This document shows, in pieces, positions 49,365-58,351 of a stretch of DNA of 64,000 nt. The stretch comes from Streptomyces cinerochromogenes. Lineage in GTDB: Bacteria > Actinomycetota > Actinomycetes > Streptomycetales > Streptomycetaceae. Location of the stretch: contig NZ_BMRM01000003.1 of NCBI RefSeq assembly GCF_014648635.1, positions 62,001-126,000 on the forward strand, given 5' to 3'. How positions within the stretch are numbered: position 1 is the stretch's first letter; each line of letters starts with the position of its first letter. The notes beneath the pieces were generated by a model. That model was not told the DNA's origin, searched no databases, and worked only from the letters and a program-made list of their open reading frames with translations. A program made the translations under genes and the position numbers.

Positions 49365-50172
49365 CGGCTCCGCCGGTCACCCCGGCGGTGACATGGCGCT
49401 GGGCGAGGACGAGCAGCACGGACGCGGGGAGGGACGCCAGGACCGCGGTGGCCATGAGGGCGTTCCACTGGTTCGTGTGGGCGCCGATGTACTCGTAGAT
49501 GCCGACGGTGACCGGCCGGACCGTGTCCGTGGTGTTCAGGGTGACGGCGAAGAGGAAGTCGCTCCAGGAGAAGAGGAAGGTGAAGAGGCCCGCGGTGATC
49601 AGCGCGTTGCGGCTCACCGGGAGCACCACGGACCACAGGACGCGCAGCCTCCCGGCGCCGTCCACGCGGGCGGCCTCGACGATCTCCCGGGGAACGCCCC
49701 GCAGGAACGCGTGCAGGAGGAGGATCGAGAAGGGCACCCCGGCGGTCGAGTCGGCGAGGACCAGTCCGAGCCGGGAGTTCAGCAGGCCGAGGTCGGTGTA
49801 GGCGCCGTACAGCGCGTTGGCCACGACGATGCCCGGCACCATCTGGGTGACCAGGACGCCGAACAGCATCAGCCGGGTGCCCCGGAGACGGAACTGGGCC
49901 AGCGCGTAGGCCGCCGGCGCGGCGAGGGCGAGGCTCAGCACCACACTGCCGAGGGCCACGACGAGGCTGGTGACGAGGTTGCGCCCCTGGTCGTGCAGGG
50001 CGGTGGCGTAGCCGCCGAAGTCCGGGTGGCGGGGGAACCAGCCCGCCCGCAGGAGGTTGCCCGCCGGTTGCAGGGAGGCGTTCACCATCCAGTACACCGG
50101 GAACAGCATCACCGCGAGCAGGACGATCCCCACCAGGGTGGACAGCCGGTCGGGTGCGGGTGGGCGTTTCAC
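49357..50172 (-). CDS. sugar-type ABC transporter permease (MalG-like)
   Basis: A 271-residue inner-membrane permease with six helices. The cytoplasmic EAA loop is EIVEAARVDGAGRLRVLWSVVLPVSRNALI, which docks to the ATPase. The N-terminal VGIVLLAVMLFPVYWMVNASLQP is typical of carbohydrate permeases. The GTG at 50172 overlaps the previous permease stop (GTGA). No ATPase gene is in the operon; in Streptomyces a shared ATPase (MsiK) often serves such systems. Confidence 0.93.
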   Translation of the reverse strand: MKRPPAPDRLSTLVGIVLLAVMLFPVYWMVNASLQPAGNLLRAGWFPRHPDFGGYATALHDQGRNLVTSLVVALGSVVLSLALAAPAAYALAQFRLRGTRLMLFGVLVTQMVPGIVVANALYGAYTDLGLLNSRLGLVLADSTAGVPFSILLLHAFLRGVPREIVEAARVDGAGRLRVLWSVVLPVSRNALITAGLFTFLFSWSDFLFAVTLNTTDTVRPVTVGIYEYIGAHTNQWNALMATAVLASLPASVLLVLAQRHVTAGVTGGAVR

Positions 50173-51269
50173 CGGACCACCCCTCGGGAGTCCAGGGCGC
50201 GACGGCCGGCGCGCAGGTGGACGAGGGCGAGGACGAGCGAGAGGAGGATGAGGACGTTGCCGAGGGCGGCGCCGCGTCCGAAGTCGAACTGCTGGAAGGA
50301 GAGTGCGTAGGACCGGGTGGCGAGAGTCTGTGTCGCGTCGGCCGGTCCGCCGCCCGTCACCACCAGGATGATGTCGAGCACCTTGACCGTGTAGACCACG
50401 CCGAGCACCAGCACCACACCGGCCACGGGTCGCAGCAGCGGCCAGGTGACGTGACGGAACGACGCCACCGGGCCGGCGCCGTCCAGCTTCGCCGCCTCGT
50501 ACAGGTGGGCGGGGACGGCCTGGAGACCGCCGTACAGGATCGCGGTGTTGAAGGGGATGCCCACCCAGATGTTGACGAGGATCACCGACACGAGCGCCTC
50601 CGAGGTGCCGGTCAGCCACGGGACGCCGGAGGACACCACGTGGAGGTCGCGCAGCGCGCGGTCGACCACGCCGGTGTCGGTGTCGAGCATCCACCTCCAG
50701 GTCGTTCCGGAGACGACCAGGGGCAGCAGCCAGGGCAGCAGCAGGAGCGACCGCAGGACGCCGTTCAGCGGGAACCTGCGCTGGAAGAACAGGGCGAGGG
50801 CGAGCCCGATCACGAACTGCCCGACGAGCGAACCGACCGTGAACAGCACCGTGGTGAGCACGGCCTCCCGGAACAGGTCCGAGGGCAGGACCTCCGCGTA
50901 GTTCCGCAGGCCCGCGAAGGGCGCCTCACCGGTGTAGAACGTCGAGGCCGAGTACTGCCGGAAGCTCATCACGACGTTCTCGACCAGCGGGTAGCCGAAG
51001 AACAGCAGCAGGTAGGCCAGGGCGGGCAGGAGGAACAGCCACCGGGTGACGCGCTCCGGAAGCCGGGGCCGTCTCAGGGACCCGGCCCGCCTCATGGGAC
51101 CGGCCGGCCTCACGGCTCCGGCCGGCTGCACGGCTCCGGTCGGCTCCATGGGTCCGGTCGGCTGCACGGTTCCGCTCGGCTTGACGGCTTTGGCCGGCTT
51201 CCCGGCTCCGGCCCGCTTCGCCGGGCGGACCGGGGGCCGGTCAGGAGCCGGTCGCGATCCGCTGCGCAT
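50169..51269 (-). CDS. sugar-type ABC transporter permease (MalF-like)
   Basis: A permease of about 366 residues with six helices after an unusual 65-residue cytoplasmic head rich in Pro/Gly/Ala repeats (TGPMEPTGAVQPAGAVRPAGP), coded by imperfect 18-base repeats. The EAA loop is LYEAAKLDGAGPVASFRHVTWPLLRPV. It pairs with the MalG-like permease and the binding protein. The start is uncertain: ATG at 51269 (my choice) or GTG at 51299, both inside the end of the binding-protein gene. Confidence 0.9.
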   Translation of the reverse strand: MRSGSRPAPDRPPVRPAKRAGAGKPAKAVKPSGTVQPTGPMEPTGAVQPAGAVRPAGPMRRAGSLRRPRLPERVTRWLFLLPALAYLLLFFGYPLVENVVMSFRQYSASTFYTGEAPFAGLRNYAEVLPSDLFREAVLTTVLFTVGSLVGQFVIGLALALFFQRRFPLNGVLRSLLLLPWLLPLVVSGTTWRWMLDTDTGVVDRALRDLHVVSSGVPWLTGTSEALVSVILVNIWVGIPFNTAILYGGLQAVPAHLYEAAKLDGAGPVASFRHVTWPLLRPVAGVVLVLGVVYTVKVLDIILVVTGGGPADATQTLATRSYALSFQQFDFGRGAALGNVLILLSLVLALVHLRAGRRALDSRGVVR

Positions 51270-52491
51270 GCCTGAGCGCTTCCCGCGGCGTCTGCTCACC
51301 CGTCAGCGCGGCCTGCACGGCGGTGTAGATCCCGGTCGCCGCCCGGGGCCACTTGACGCCGAGCCGGCCGGTGCGGGCCCGGGCCCGCTCCACGCTCCGC
51401 ACGAAGGCGGCCATCGACGGGACCTCGCGGGCGTACCGGGACGCGACCGCGGTACGGGAGGGCACGGTGTGGTACTGCCGGGCCAGGGCGAGCATGCTGC
51501 GGGAGTCGTTCAGGCAGGCCAGCACCTGGGCCGCCTTCTTCTGCCGGGCCTTGGACGAGTTCTGCGGGACCGTCCACACCTCGCCGCCCAGCGGGGTGAC
51601 GACGGTCTGCCCGGCCTCGCGGACGGGCAGCGGGGCGACGCCCCAGTGAAGTGTCGCGGCCTTGTCCAGTTCGGAGATCCGCCAGGGGCCGTTGACCATC
51701 ATGGCCGTCCTGCCGGCGACGAACTGGTCGTGGACGTCGGCCTGCGTCCAGTTCAGCACCGACTGCGACATGGATCCGCTCCTGACCAGGTCGACCCAGA
51801 GCTGGAGGGCCTGGGCGGCCTGCGGGGCGTCCAGCCGGGTCTCGTCCCCGCCGTTGGACCACAGGAAGGGCAGGAACTGCCAGGTTCCCTCGAAGGTGGC
51901 GTTGGCGTCCACCGCCATGCCGTAGCGCCCCGGGCGGGTCAGCTCGGCCGCCGCCTTCTTCAGCTCGGCCCAGGTCCTGGGCACGGCGACACCGGCCTCC
52001 GCCAGCATGTCCTTGTTGTAGAAGAGGGCGACCGTGCTGACCGTGGGCGCCAGTCCGTACACCTTGCCCCGGTAGGTGCCCGCCGACCGGATGCCCTCGG
52101 CGTAGCCGCCGGCGTCGACGCCGTACGCGTCCAGCGGGGTCAGCGCACCGGTCTGCGCGATCTGCTGGAGGTCGGGGTTGTCGAGCATCAGCAGGTCGGG
52201 CAGGGTCCGCGAGGACGCCTGCCGCAGCACCTGCGGGACGAGCGAGGCCCCCGGCACGCTCCGGTGCTCGACGGTGACGCCGGCACGCTTGCCGCAGGCG
52301 GTCAGCCGCGCACCCCACTGGGCGTGCTCCGCGGTGTCGGTGTAGTAGTCGAGAGCGGTGATCGAGGTCACCTTGCCGTCGGCGGACGCGGAGCCGGTGC
52401 CCCCGCCGCAGCCGGCGGCCGTCAGGGCCAGGGCGACGGTTCCGGCCAGAGCAGTGAACCGCCGCCTGGCCGATATGGCCGCTGAGCGCAT
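51241..52491 (-). CDS. ABC transporter solute-binding lipoprotein
   Basis: A 416-residue extracellular binding protein of the carbohydrate cluster. The signal peptide ends in the lipobox LTAAGC near residue 28, so it is lipid-anchored. The mature protein shows the family segments TLPDLLMLDNPDLQQIAQTGALTPLDAYG, VYGLAPTVSTVALFYNKDMLAEAGV and FVAGRTAMMVNGPWRISELDKA. It should deliver a sugar or glycoside to the two downstream permeases. The ligand is unknown, and no glycosidase is nearby. It is the first gene of the operon. Confidence 0.93.
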   Translation of the reverse strand: MRSAAISARRRFTALAGTVALALTAAGCGGGTGSASADGKVTSITALDYYTDTAEHAQWGARLTACGKRAGVTVEHRSVPGASLVPQVLRQASSRTLPDLLMLDNPDLQQIAQTGALTPLDAYGVDAGGYAEGIRSAGTYRGKVYGLAPTVSTVALFYNKDMLAEAGVAVPRTWAELKKAAAELTRPGRYGMAVDANATFEGTWQFLPFLWSNGGDETRLDAPQAAQALQLWVDLVRSGSMSQSVLNWTQADVHDQFVAGRTAMMVNGPWRISELDKAATLHWGVAPLPVREAGQTVVTPLGGEVWTVPQNSSKARQKKAAQVLACLNDSRSMLALARQYHTVPSRTAVASRYAREVPSMAAFVRSVERARARTGRLGVKWPRAATGIYTAVQAALTGEQTPREALRHAQRIATGS

Positions 52492-52579
52492 GGTGGTGCC
52501 TTCCCGAGGGATGTCTGGTGCCGGCGACCGTGGGGTGCGGCGAGATGGTCGATACCGGCATGTTCCGGTCCCGGGCCTG

Positions 52580-52595
52580 GGATGCTATCGCATCC
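52580..52595 (-). promoter_or_regulatory. palindrome upstream of the sugar ABC operon
   Basis: GGATGC-TATC-GCATCC is a perfect six-base inverted repeat about 90 bases ahead of the binding-protein start, in an AT-richer patch. It could bind a LacI- or GntR-type regulator, but none is encoded next to the operon. Confidence 0.5.
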
Positions 52596-52724
52596 AACCG
52601 CTCGGAAGATCGTCTGTTCGAACGGCGTAGCCCCGCACACCGCCCGCCCCCGACGCCCCCCGCCCCGCTCGCCGAAGACTCCCCGCCTCGCTCACCGAAG
52701 GTTCCCCCTCGGCTCACCGCCCGC

Positions 52725-53456
52725 TCACCGTTCCGCGTCCGCCGCTGCCAGGATCATCGCCGCCACGGCGTCCGGCCGGGAGCGCAGCACGGCGTGCGAA
52801 CCGTCGACGAGGTACTCGGTGGCCGTCATGCGCTGGGCCATGAAGCGCTGAGCGGTGGGGCTGAGCATCCGGTCGGCGGCGGCGATGGCGTACCAGGACG
52901 GCTTCGAGGCCCAGGCCGGCGGGCCCGAGCCGGCACTCAGCGCGCTCTGCGCGAGGGGGCGTTGGCTCACGGACAGGACACTGCTGACGCGGGGTGACAG
53001 ATCGGCGGCGTACACCTGGAGGAAGCGTTCCCTGCGGATGTACAGCTCGCCGTCCGGCCGCACGGAAGAGGGCACGGCGACGGACTCGGTGAACACCGTG
53101 TCCGCGCCCGGCACGGGCGGGAAGCGGTTCGTGACGTCCAGCAGGCATTCGCCGGCGTCGAGACCGAACGCCGCGACGTACCCCAGGGCCACCACCTGGT
53201 CGGCGTCGGTGGCGGCGTCGGTGATGACCGCGCCGCCGTAGCCGTGCCCGACCAGCACGACGGGGGTGTCGATCTGGCGCAGCACGTTCCTGACGTACGC
53301 GGCGTCGTGCGCCAGGCCGCGCAGCGGGTTCGCCGGGGCACGCACCGGTAGTCCGGCGGTGTGCAGGTGCCGGATCACCCCCGTCCACGACGAGGCGTCG
53401 GTGAACGCCCCGTGCACGAGCACGACGGTCGGCGGCGAGGGGGTGCGTCCGGGCAC
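52725..53456 (-). CDS. alpha/beta hydrolase-fold protein lacking the nucleophile
   Basis: A 243-residue alpha/beta hydrolase of the EstC/Pnae-like group: PTVVLVHGAFTDASSWTGVI with the HGxF oxyanion motif, then the nucleophile elbow VVLVGHGYGGAVI, where GHSYGG is expected. The Ser is Gly, one base away (GGC for AGC). The Asp region (IAAADRMLSP) and the His (DGSHAVL) are kept. It is therefore probably not an active esterase; it may be a binding protein or a very recent mutant. It stands alone between the sugar operon and the LAL gene. Confidence 0.85.
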   Translation of the reverse strand: MPGRTPSPPTVVLVHGAFTDASSWTGVIRHLHTAGLPVRAPANPLRGLAHDAAYVRNVLRQIDTPVVLVGHGYGGAVITDAATDADQVVALGYVAAFGLDAGECLLDVTNRFPPVPGADTVFTESVAVPSSVRPDGELYIRRERFLQVYAADLSPRVSSVLSVSQRPLAQSALSAGSGPPAWASKPSWYAIAAADRMLSPTAQRFMAQRMTATEYLVDGSHAVLRSRPDAVAAMILAAADAER

Positions 53457-53539
53457 GTCGGTGACCTCCGACTGGGTGGGGGGTCCCAGTCAAGCCCACC
53501 CGGGCCCGGCCGGCATCGCGTGAACGTACCAGGAACCAC

Positions 53540-56287
53540 TCAGTCGTCGGGGAGCGCCATCACCAGGTTGGCGAGCTGCACCCGGGAGTTGACCGACAGC
53601 TTGCGGAAGGCCGACGTCAGATGCGTGTTGACGGTGTGCGGGGACACCACGAGCAACTCCGCCGCCCTGCGGTTGCTGTGGCCCTCGGCGACCAGACGCG
53701 CGACCTTCTTCTCCGAGGCGGTGAGGGCCTCCCAGCCCTCGACGGGACGCTGCCCGCCCGCCCCCCGGCGGTCACCGGCCCCGGCCGCCCGCAGACCGCG
53801 CTGCACGTAGGCCGCCGCGGCCGGCGCGCCCGACGCGGCGAACGTGGACCGGGCGTCGGCCAGAGCGGTCACCGCCTCGGCCTTGCGTCCCGCCGCCAGC
53901 AGCGCCCGTCCCAGGTCGGCGCAGGCCGCGGCCCGGACCAGCGGGCGCGGGCCCGCCCGGAGCAGCGCGACGGAGTGCTCCAGCAGGGCGAGGTCGTCGC
54001 GCACCAGTGCGCGGGCCCGCGCCGCCACACCCGTGGCGCTGGGCACCGTCGGATTGCGCACGGCGTGGGCCTCCGCCTGCGCGGCCAGGTCCTCGGCGAG
54101 TTCCCGGTCCCCGCCGCCCAGCGCCATCCGGACCGCGGAGGGCACCCAGGTGCGCAGCAGCCGCCAGCGCAGGAAGGGCCCCTGCTCCTGCACCCGCCGG
54201 ATCCTGTCGACGGCGAGCCGGACGTCCCCGTCGGCCTCCGCGTGCACCGCCTCCAGGAAGCGCACCGCGGCCGTGTTGCCCGGGTTCGGCTTGGCCGCCA
54301 GTCTCCTGCGCGCCTGAGCCAAGTGCTCCCGCGCCGCCTCCCGGTCACCGCGCAGCAGGGCGATCCGGGAACGGATCACCCGGCCGTTCACCTGCTGGAC
54401 GTGCACCTGCACCTCGTCCTCCAGGCGCTCCATCGTCACGAGGTCGGCCTCGGCGTCGTCGAGCCTGCCCAGCCCCAGGTGCTGCTGCCCCTGCGCCCAC
54501 AGCAGCAGGACCTCCCGCGTCGCGCCGGCGCCGTCCGCCGCCCCCGCGAGCAGCCGCTCGCTGGTCGCGAAGTCGTCCAGGTGCTGGTAGGCGACGATCT
54601 CCTCGGGAGCGAACGCGGGGTCGACGGCGCTCAGCGCCGTGAAGCGCTCCCGCGCGGCGGCGTTCTCGCCCGCGTTGAGCGCGATCTCCCCGAGCGCGAA
54701 CAGCGCCTGGACGTGGGCCTCCCGGTCACCGGTGGCCACGGCGGCCCGCAGCGCCTCCTCACCGGCCGCGTGCGCCGGGCCCAGGTCGTGCGCCCGGGAC
54801 AGGGCCAGCGCCCGCAGGGCGGCCAGCCGCGCACCCACCTCCGGCGCGACACCCCCGAGCGCGAGGGCTCCCTCGGTCCGGCGGCGCAACTCGTCGACGA
54901 GATCCATGTTCCACAGCGTGCCGCCGAGGGCGGCCTGCAACCGGCCGACCATCTCCACGGGCGGCCGGCAGGCCAGCAGCCGGTCGCCGGTCGCCAGCGC
55001 CTCCCGGTTCCGGCCGGCCCGGGTCAGGCAGCCGATCGCCTGCTCGCCCGCCGCGAACCACGACGGCCGTGCCGTCGGCGCCAGCTCCAGGGCGCGCGTG
55101 ACGAGGTCGGCCGCGAGCCCCGGGGTGACCGGCAGCACGTCGTCCGCGGCGCGCCGGAGCAGGGCGACCGCTTCCTGGTCCCCGGGCTGGGCGCCCCTGA
55201 GGATGTGCGACACCACGTCGATCGGCTGGTGGCCCGCGGCGACGAGCAGCGCCGCGGCCTCGCGGTGCAGCGCCTTGCGGGCCGAGGGCGGGATGTCCAC
55301 GTACACCGCCTGGCGCAGCAGGTCGTGCCGGAAGGACAGCCGGTCGCCGTCGTCGTCCAGAAGCCCCGCGCGCACCGCCTCCTCGAGGGCCGGGATCAGC
55401 GCGACGGACGGCCGGCCGCACAGCGCGGCGGCGTCGTGGAAGCCGAAGCCTCGGCCGAGTACCGCGCCCCTCTGCAGGAAGCGCAGCGTGTCGGGGTGCA
55501 GGGAGCTGAGCCTGCCGCGTACGCCCGTCACCAGCCCCGGGGGCACCGGCTCGTCGGAGGTGTCGGCGGTCCGTAGTCCGGCGAGCATCTCGACGGCGAG
55601 GAACGGGTTCCCGCCGGCTCCCTCCAGCAGCTCGCGCACCCGCTCGTCCGCGGCGGCGCCCAGGGTGTCGTCGGCGAGCCGGCCGATGGCCACCCCGGAC
55701 AGCGGCCCCAGGGACACGGTGAGCACCGGGAGATCGTCCCGTACGGCCGCGACGATCTCCTCCGCCGGCCCGTCGACGCCCTGCCGTTCGGTCAGCAGCC
55801 ACAGCACCGGCGAGGTTCGCAGCCGGCCCGGCAGCTGCTGGAGGGCGAACCGGCTGAGCGGGTCGGCCCACTGCGCGTCGTCCAGGGCGATCAGCACCGG
55901 CATGCCGCCGGCCCGCTCCTCGATCGCCTCTGCCAGGCGTTCCACCAGCCGGATCCGCTGGTCGTGTCGGTGCGCGAGGTCGCCCAGCGCATCGCCGGAC
56001 AGCAGCGGCCGGTCGCCGTGCAGGACGCAGGTGGCCAGCGACGAGAAGGGCACGATGTGATGCAGTTCGTCGGCCTTGCCGAGACCGACGGAGAATCCCG
56101 CCGCGGCGGCCCGGGCGACGGCCTCGGTGACCAGCGTGGTCTTGCCGATGCCCGGTTCCCCGCGGACCAGGGCGAGTGCGCCGCTTCCGCTGCGGGCCAC
56201 CGAGTCGATGAGCGTATGCAACTGCCCGAGCTCGGCCTCCCGGCCGCGCAGACCGCTCCGGGACAGCGGTCCGCCTGACCCCGCCAC
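53540..56287 (-). CDS. LAL-type LuxR transcriptional regulator
   Basis: A 915-residue large ATP-binding LuxR regulator. An N-terminal P-loop domain (Walker A GEPGIGKTT near residue 43, and ALDDAQWADPLS as Walker B) is followed by a long helical TPR-like middle part. A LuxR helix-turn-helix lies at the end (TASEKKVARLVAEGHSNRRAAELLVVSPHTVNTHLTSAFRKL). Such proteins act as activators of secondary metabolism or sugar genes in Streptomyces. I chose the GTG at 56287, which has an excellent GGGAGGACC site; longer frames are open. Its target is unknown. Confidence 0.93.
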   Translation of the reverse strand: MAGSGGPLSRSGLRGREAELGQLHTLIDSVARSGSGALALVRGEPGIGKTTLVTEAVARAAAAGFSVGLGKADELHHIVPFSSLATCVLHGDRPLLSGDALGDLAHRHDQRIRLVERLAEAIEERAGGMPVLIALDDAQWADPLSRFALQQLPGRLRTSPVLWLLTERQGVDGPAEEIVAAVRDDLPVLTVSLGPLSGVAIGRLADDTLGAAADERVRELLEGAGGNPFLAVEMLAGLRTADTSDEPVPPGLVTGVRGRLSSLHPDTLRFLQRGAVLGRGFGFHDAAALCGRPSVALIPALEEAVRAGLLDDDGDRLSFRHDLLRQAVYVDIPPSARKALHREAAALLVAAGHQPIDVVSHILRGAQPGDQEAVALLRRAADDVLPVTPGLAADLVTRALELAPTARPSWFAAGEQAIGCLTRAGRNREALATGDRLLACRPPVEMVGRLQAALGGTLWNMDLVDELRRRTEGALALGGVAPEVGARLAALRALALSRAHDLGPAHAAGEEALRAAVATGDREAHVQALFALGEIALNAGENAAARERFTALSAVDPAFAPEEIVAYQHLDDFATSERLLAGAADGAGATREVLLLWAQGQQHLGLGRLDDAEADLVTMERLEDEVQVHVQQVNGRVIRSRIALLRGDREAAREHLAQARRRLAAKPNPGNTAAVRFLEAVHAEADGDVRLAVDRIRRVQEQGPFLRWRLLRTWVPSAVRMALGGGDRELAEDLAAQAEAHAVRNPTVPSATGVAARARALVRDDLALLEHSVALLRAGPRPLVRAAACADLGRALLAAGRKAEAVTALADARSTFAASGAPAAAAYVQRGLRAAGAGDRRGAGGQRPVEGWEALTASEKKVARLVAEGHSNRRAAELLVVSPHTVNTHLTSAFRKLSVNSRVQLANLVMALPDD

Positions 56288-56439
56288 TTGGGTCCTCCCT
56301 GTCCGCACGCGCCCGTCACGCCGGCGCCCGGAGGCCACTATGACAAAAACAGCAGCTCAGCGCATATGCGGTAGCAGTGGTGAGTGACCCAGGTCATGCC
56401 GGCGGGGCGGCACGGGCCTGCTCGGCGGAGGGCGCGGGG

Positions 56440-56530
56440 CTGCCGGGCGGCCGGGGGTGCGGGCCTGCCGGGCGGACGGGGTGCGGGGCTGGCGGGCGGA
56501 CGGGGGCCTGCCGGGCGGAGGGTGCGGGTC
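56440..56530. repeat. degenerate GC-rich tandem repeat after araC
   Basis: About four imperfect copies of a 20-27-base unit containing GCCGGGCGGA(C/G)GGGG lie between the AraC stop and the LAL start region. They cover much of the 56288-56528 gap, in which no gene is seen. Confidence 0.6.
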
Positions 56531-57527
56531 ATGCCAGGCTGCGTGCGGAGGAGTGGCGCCACTCGACGGGGGACACGCCGTAGGCGGCCCGGAACACCCG
56601 GCTGAAGTGGGAGGCGCTGGCGAAGCCCCAGCGGTGGGCCACCGCGGCGACGGTCAGGCTCGCCGTCTCCCGGCGGGTCAGGTCCCGGCGGCACTGCTCC
56701 AGCCGCCGCTGCTGGATCCACCGGCTGACGGTGATGTCCTCCAGCTCGAACAGCTTGTGCAGATAGCGCACGGAGATGTGGTGGGCCCGGGCGATGTGGT
56801 CCGGCGTCAGCTCGGGGTCGGCGAGGTGCCGGTCGATGTACGCCCGGATCCGCACCAGCGACATCCGGGCGGCGTCCGGGGTGTCCGCGCCGGCCCGGCC
56901 GAGCCGCTCCTCGGCCAGGGTCTGCACCAGGTCCACGACGTTGCGGGCGATCAGCTCGCCCGTCCGCTGCGGATACGTTCCCGCGGTGTCCACGAGCCGG
57001 GACAGCAGCGGGGTCAGCAGCTCGCCGAGCGCCGAGTCGGCGCCGAGCGGACACGCCGTGATCCGCCGCAGCTCCGACTCGTTCAGCCCCAGCACCTCCC
57101 GGGGCAGCACGAGGGACTTCGTCCGGAAGCGCTCCGGGAGGGTCAGCTCGACGGGCCGGGCCATGTCGTAGACGAACAGCTGCCCCGGCCGTACGTAGGA
57201 CTCCCGGTCGTCCTGCGCGATGCGGGCGACCCCTCGGCTCAGCAGCTTCACCACCACGTAGTCGTCGTTGTCGCTGCCCGCGATGAGCCGCCGGGTGCGC
57301 CGGGCCCGCTGCGGATCGCCGTCCACGGTGACCGCCTGCACCGGGCCCAGCAGGGACGTGCGTATGGTGCCGCTCTCGACCTCGTCGGGAACTCCCATGT
57401 CCACGGCGCCGAAGGTCCGTGCGAGGGCCTCGCGCCAGTACTCCCGTCGCCGGTGGGTGGGGACCGTCTCGGTGGTGTAGAGGCTGCCCGTGGTGTCGGT
57501 TTCCGGTGCCAGTGACTGCGGCGACAT
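56529..57527 (-). CDS. AraC family transcriptional regulator
   Basis: A 332-residue regulator. The N-terminal sensor is of the AraC_binding_2 type (FeaR/NitR-like): YVVVKLLSRGVARIAQDDRESYVRPGQLFVYDMARPVEL. The C-terminal 100 residues form the two AraC helix-turn-helices, with LTPDHIARAHHISVRYLHKLFE and TVAAVAHRWGFASASHFSRVFRAAYGVSPVEWR. I chose the ATG at 57527, after AAGGGGTGGAG. No enzyme gene is adjacent, so its target is unclear; the divergent DUF6400 gene is 174 bases away. Confidence 0.92.
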   Translation of the reverse strand: MSPQSLAPETDTTGSLYTTETVPTHRRREYWREALARTFGAVDMGVPDEVESGTIRTSLLGPVQAVTVDGDPQRARRTRRLIAGSDNDDYVVVKLLSRGVARIAQDDRESYVRPGQLFVYDMARPVELTLPERFRTKSLVLPREVLGLNESELRRITACPLGADSALGELLTPLLSRLVDTAGTYPQRTGELIARNVVDLVQTLAEERLGRAGADTPDAARMSLVRIRAYIDRHLADPELTPDHIARAHHISVRYLHKLFELEDITVSRWIQQRRLEQCRRDLTRRETASLTVAAVAHRWGFASASHFSRVFRAAYGVSPVEWRHSSARSLA

Positions 57528-57701
57528 GATCTCCACCCCTTCGGCAAAGTGCGTTTTCCAGACACACCGTGCCAGCGCGGCCGGCTCACCACATCACGTG
57601 AATCCGTGAGACCAGGAGTACTCGGCGCCGGACGCCGGGCTCGGTGTGAGGTGCCCCACGGACTCTTGGCGTGGCCGAAAGATGTCCCTAAGTTCGGTCA
57701 T

Positions 57702-57959
57702 ATGTCCGCCCAAGACGCTGTGCCCCCCGCCGAGCCGATGAACTTCGCCGTGGATCTCACCGGCCACGAGATGACCCGGCGCGCCCACGTGATGGAAGCG
57801 CTCGGCGCCGACTGGGACCCGGTCGCGGCGGTCCGCGGCGAGGAGGAGGCGTACGACCTGCTGTACTCGGGCCTCGACGAGGAACAGCAACGGATCTACG
57901 ACACCCTCGTGGCGGCCGGTGTCCTCCCGCGCCGGGGGAGCGGCCGTGCTGCCGATTGA
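57702..57959 (+). CDS. small DUF6400-like protein
   Basis: An 85-residue soluble protein, mostly helical and acidic: MNFAVDLTGHEMTRRAHVMEALGADWDPVAAVRGEEEAYDLLYSGLDEEQQRIYDTLVAAGVLP. It resembles the DUF6400 family of Streptomyces, whose function is unknown. The ATG at 57702 is my choice. The following zinc-ribbon gene starts within its last codons, so the two are translationally coupled. Confidence 0.8.
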   Translation: MSAQDAVPPAEPMNFAVDLTGHEMTRRAHVMEALGADWDPVAAVRGEEEAYDLLYSGLDEEQQRIYDTLVAAGVLPRRGSGRAAD

Positions 57960-58194
57960 CCCCCAGGCGGACATCGGGCGCCGTGCCTGGGTGACCTGCC
58001 CGCACTGCGAGGACCACCGGGACTGCTCCACCTGCCGGGAGGGCCGCAGGTGCCGGGACCACTGGCGCTACCTCCTCTCCAACACCGGCAGCCTGCTCCA
58101 CCTCCAGTGCCCCTCCTGCACGCACGTCTGGGACCACGAGACCGGCTTCGGCGCCACGCGCACCGGCCCGCCCCACGGGACCGGCGGCCTCTGA
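57946..58194 (+). CDS. small zinc-ribbon-like protein
   Basis: An 82-residue protein with clustered Cys/His: CPHCEDHRDCSTCREGRRC near residue 18 and CPSCTHVWDHETG near 63, a likely zinc-ribbon pair with the CPxC knuckles. It probably binds one or two zinc ions and may touch nucleic acid or a protein. The GTG at 57946 has GGGGGAG five bases away and overlaps the upstream gene's end by 14 bases. It has no recognised family name that I can give. Confidence 0.75.
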   Translation: MLPIDPQADIGRRAWVTCPHCEDHRDCSTCREGRRCRDHWRYLLSNTGSLLHLQCPSCTHVWDHETGFGATRTGPPHGTGGL

Positions 58195-58309
58195 CGCCAG
58201 GTCCACGCGGCATGCGCCACGCCGAGCCGCCCGTACCTCCCGGTCGGCCGCGTGTGTGTGCCGGGGCCGACGTGCCGGTGCGGTGATCGTCTCCGTCGCG
58301 GGGCACCGG

Positions 58310-58326
58310 CCACCGGGGTCCGGTGG
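58310..58326 (-). terminator. hairpin terminator of the cyd operon
   Basis: CCACCGG-GGT-CCGGTGG, a perfect seven-base stem 26 bases after the cydC stop on the minus strand. It lies in a 157-base gap with no gene. Confidence 0.6.
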
Positions 58327-58351
58327 AACCCTGACCGGCTGCGTGACCCCG

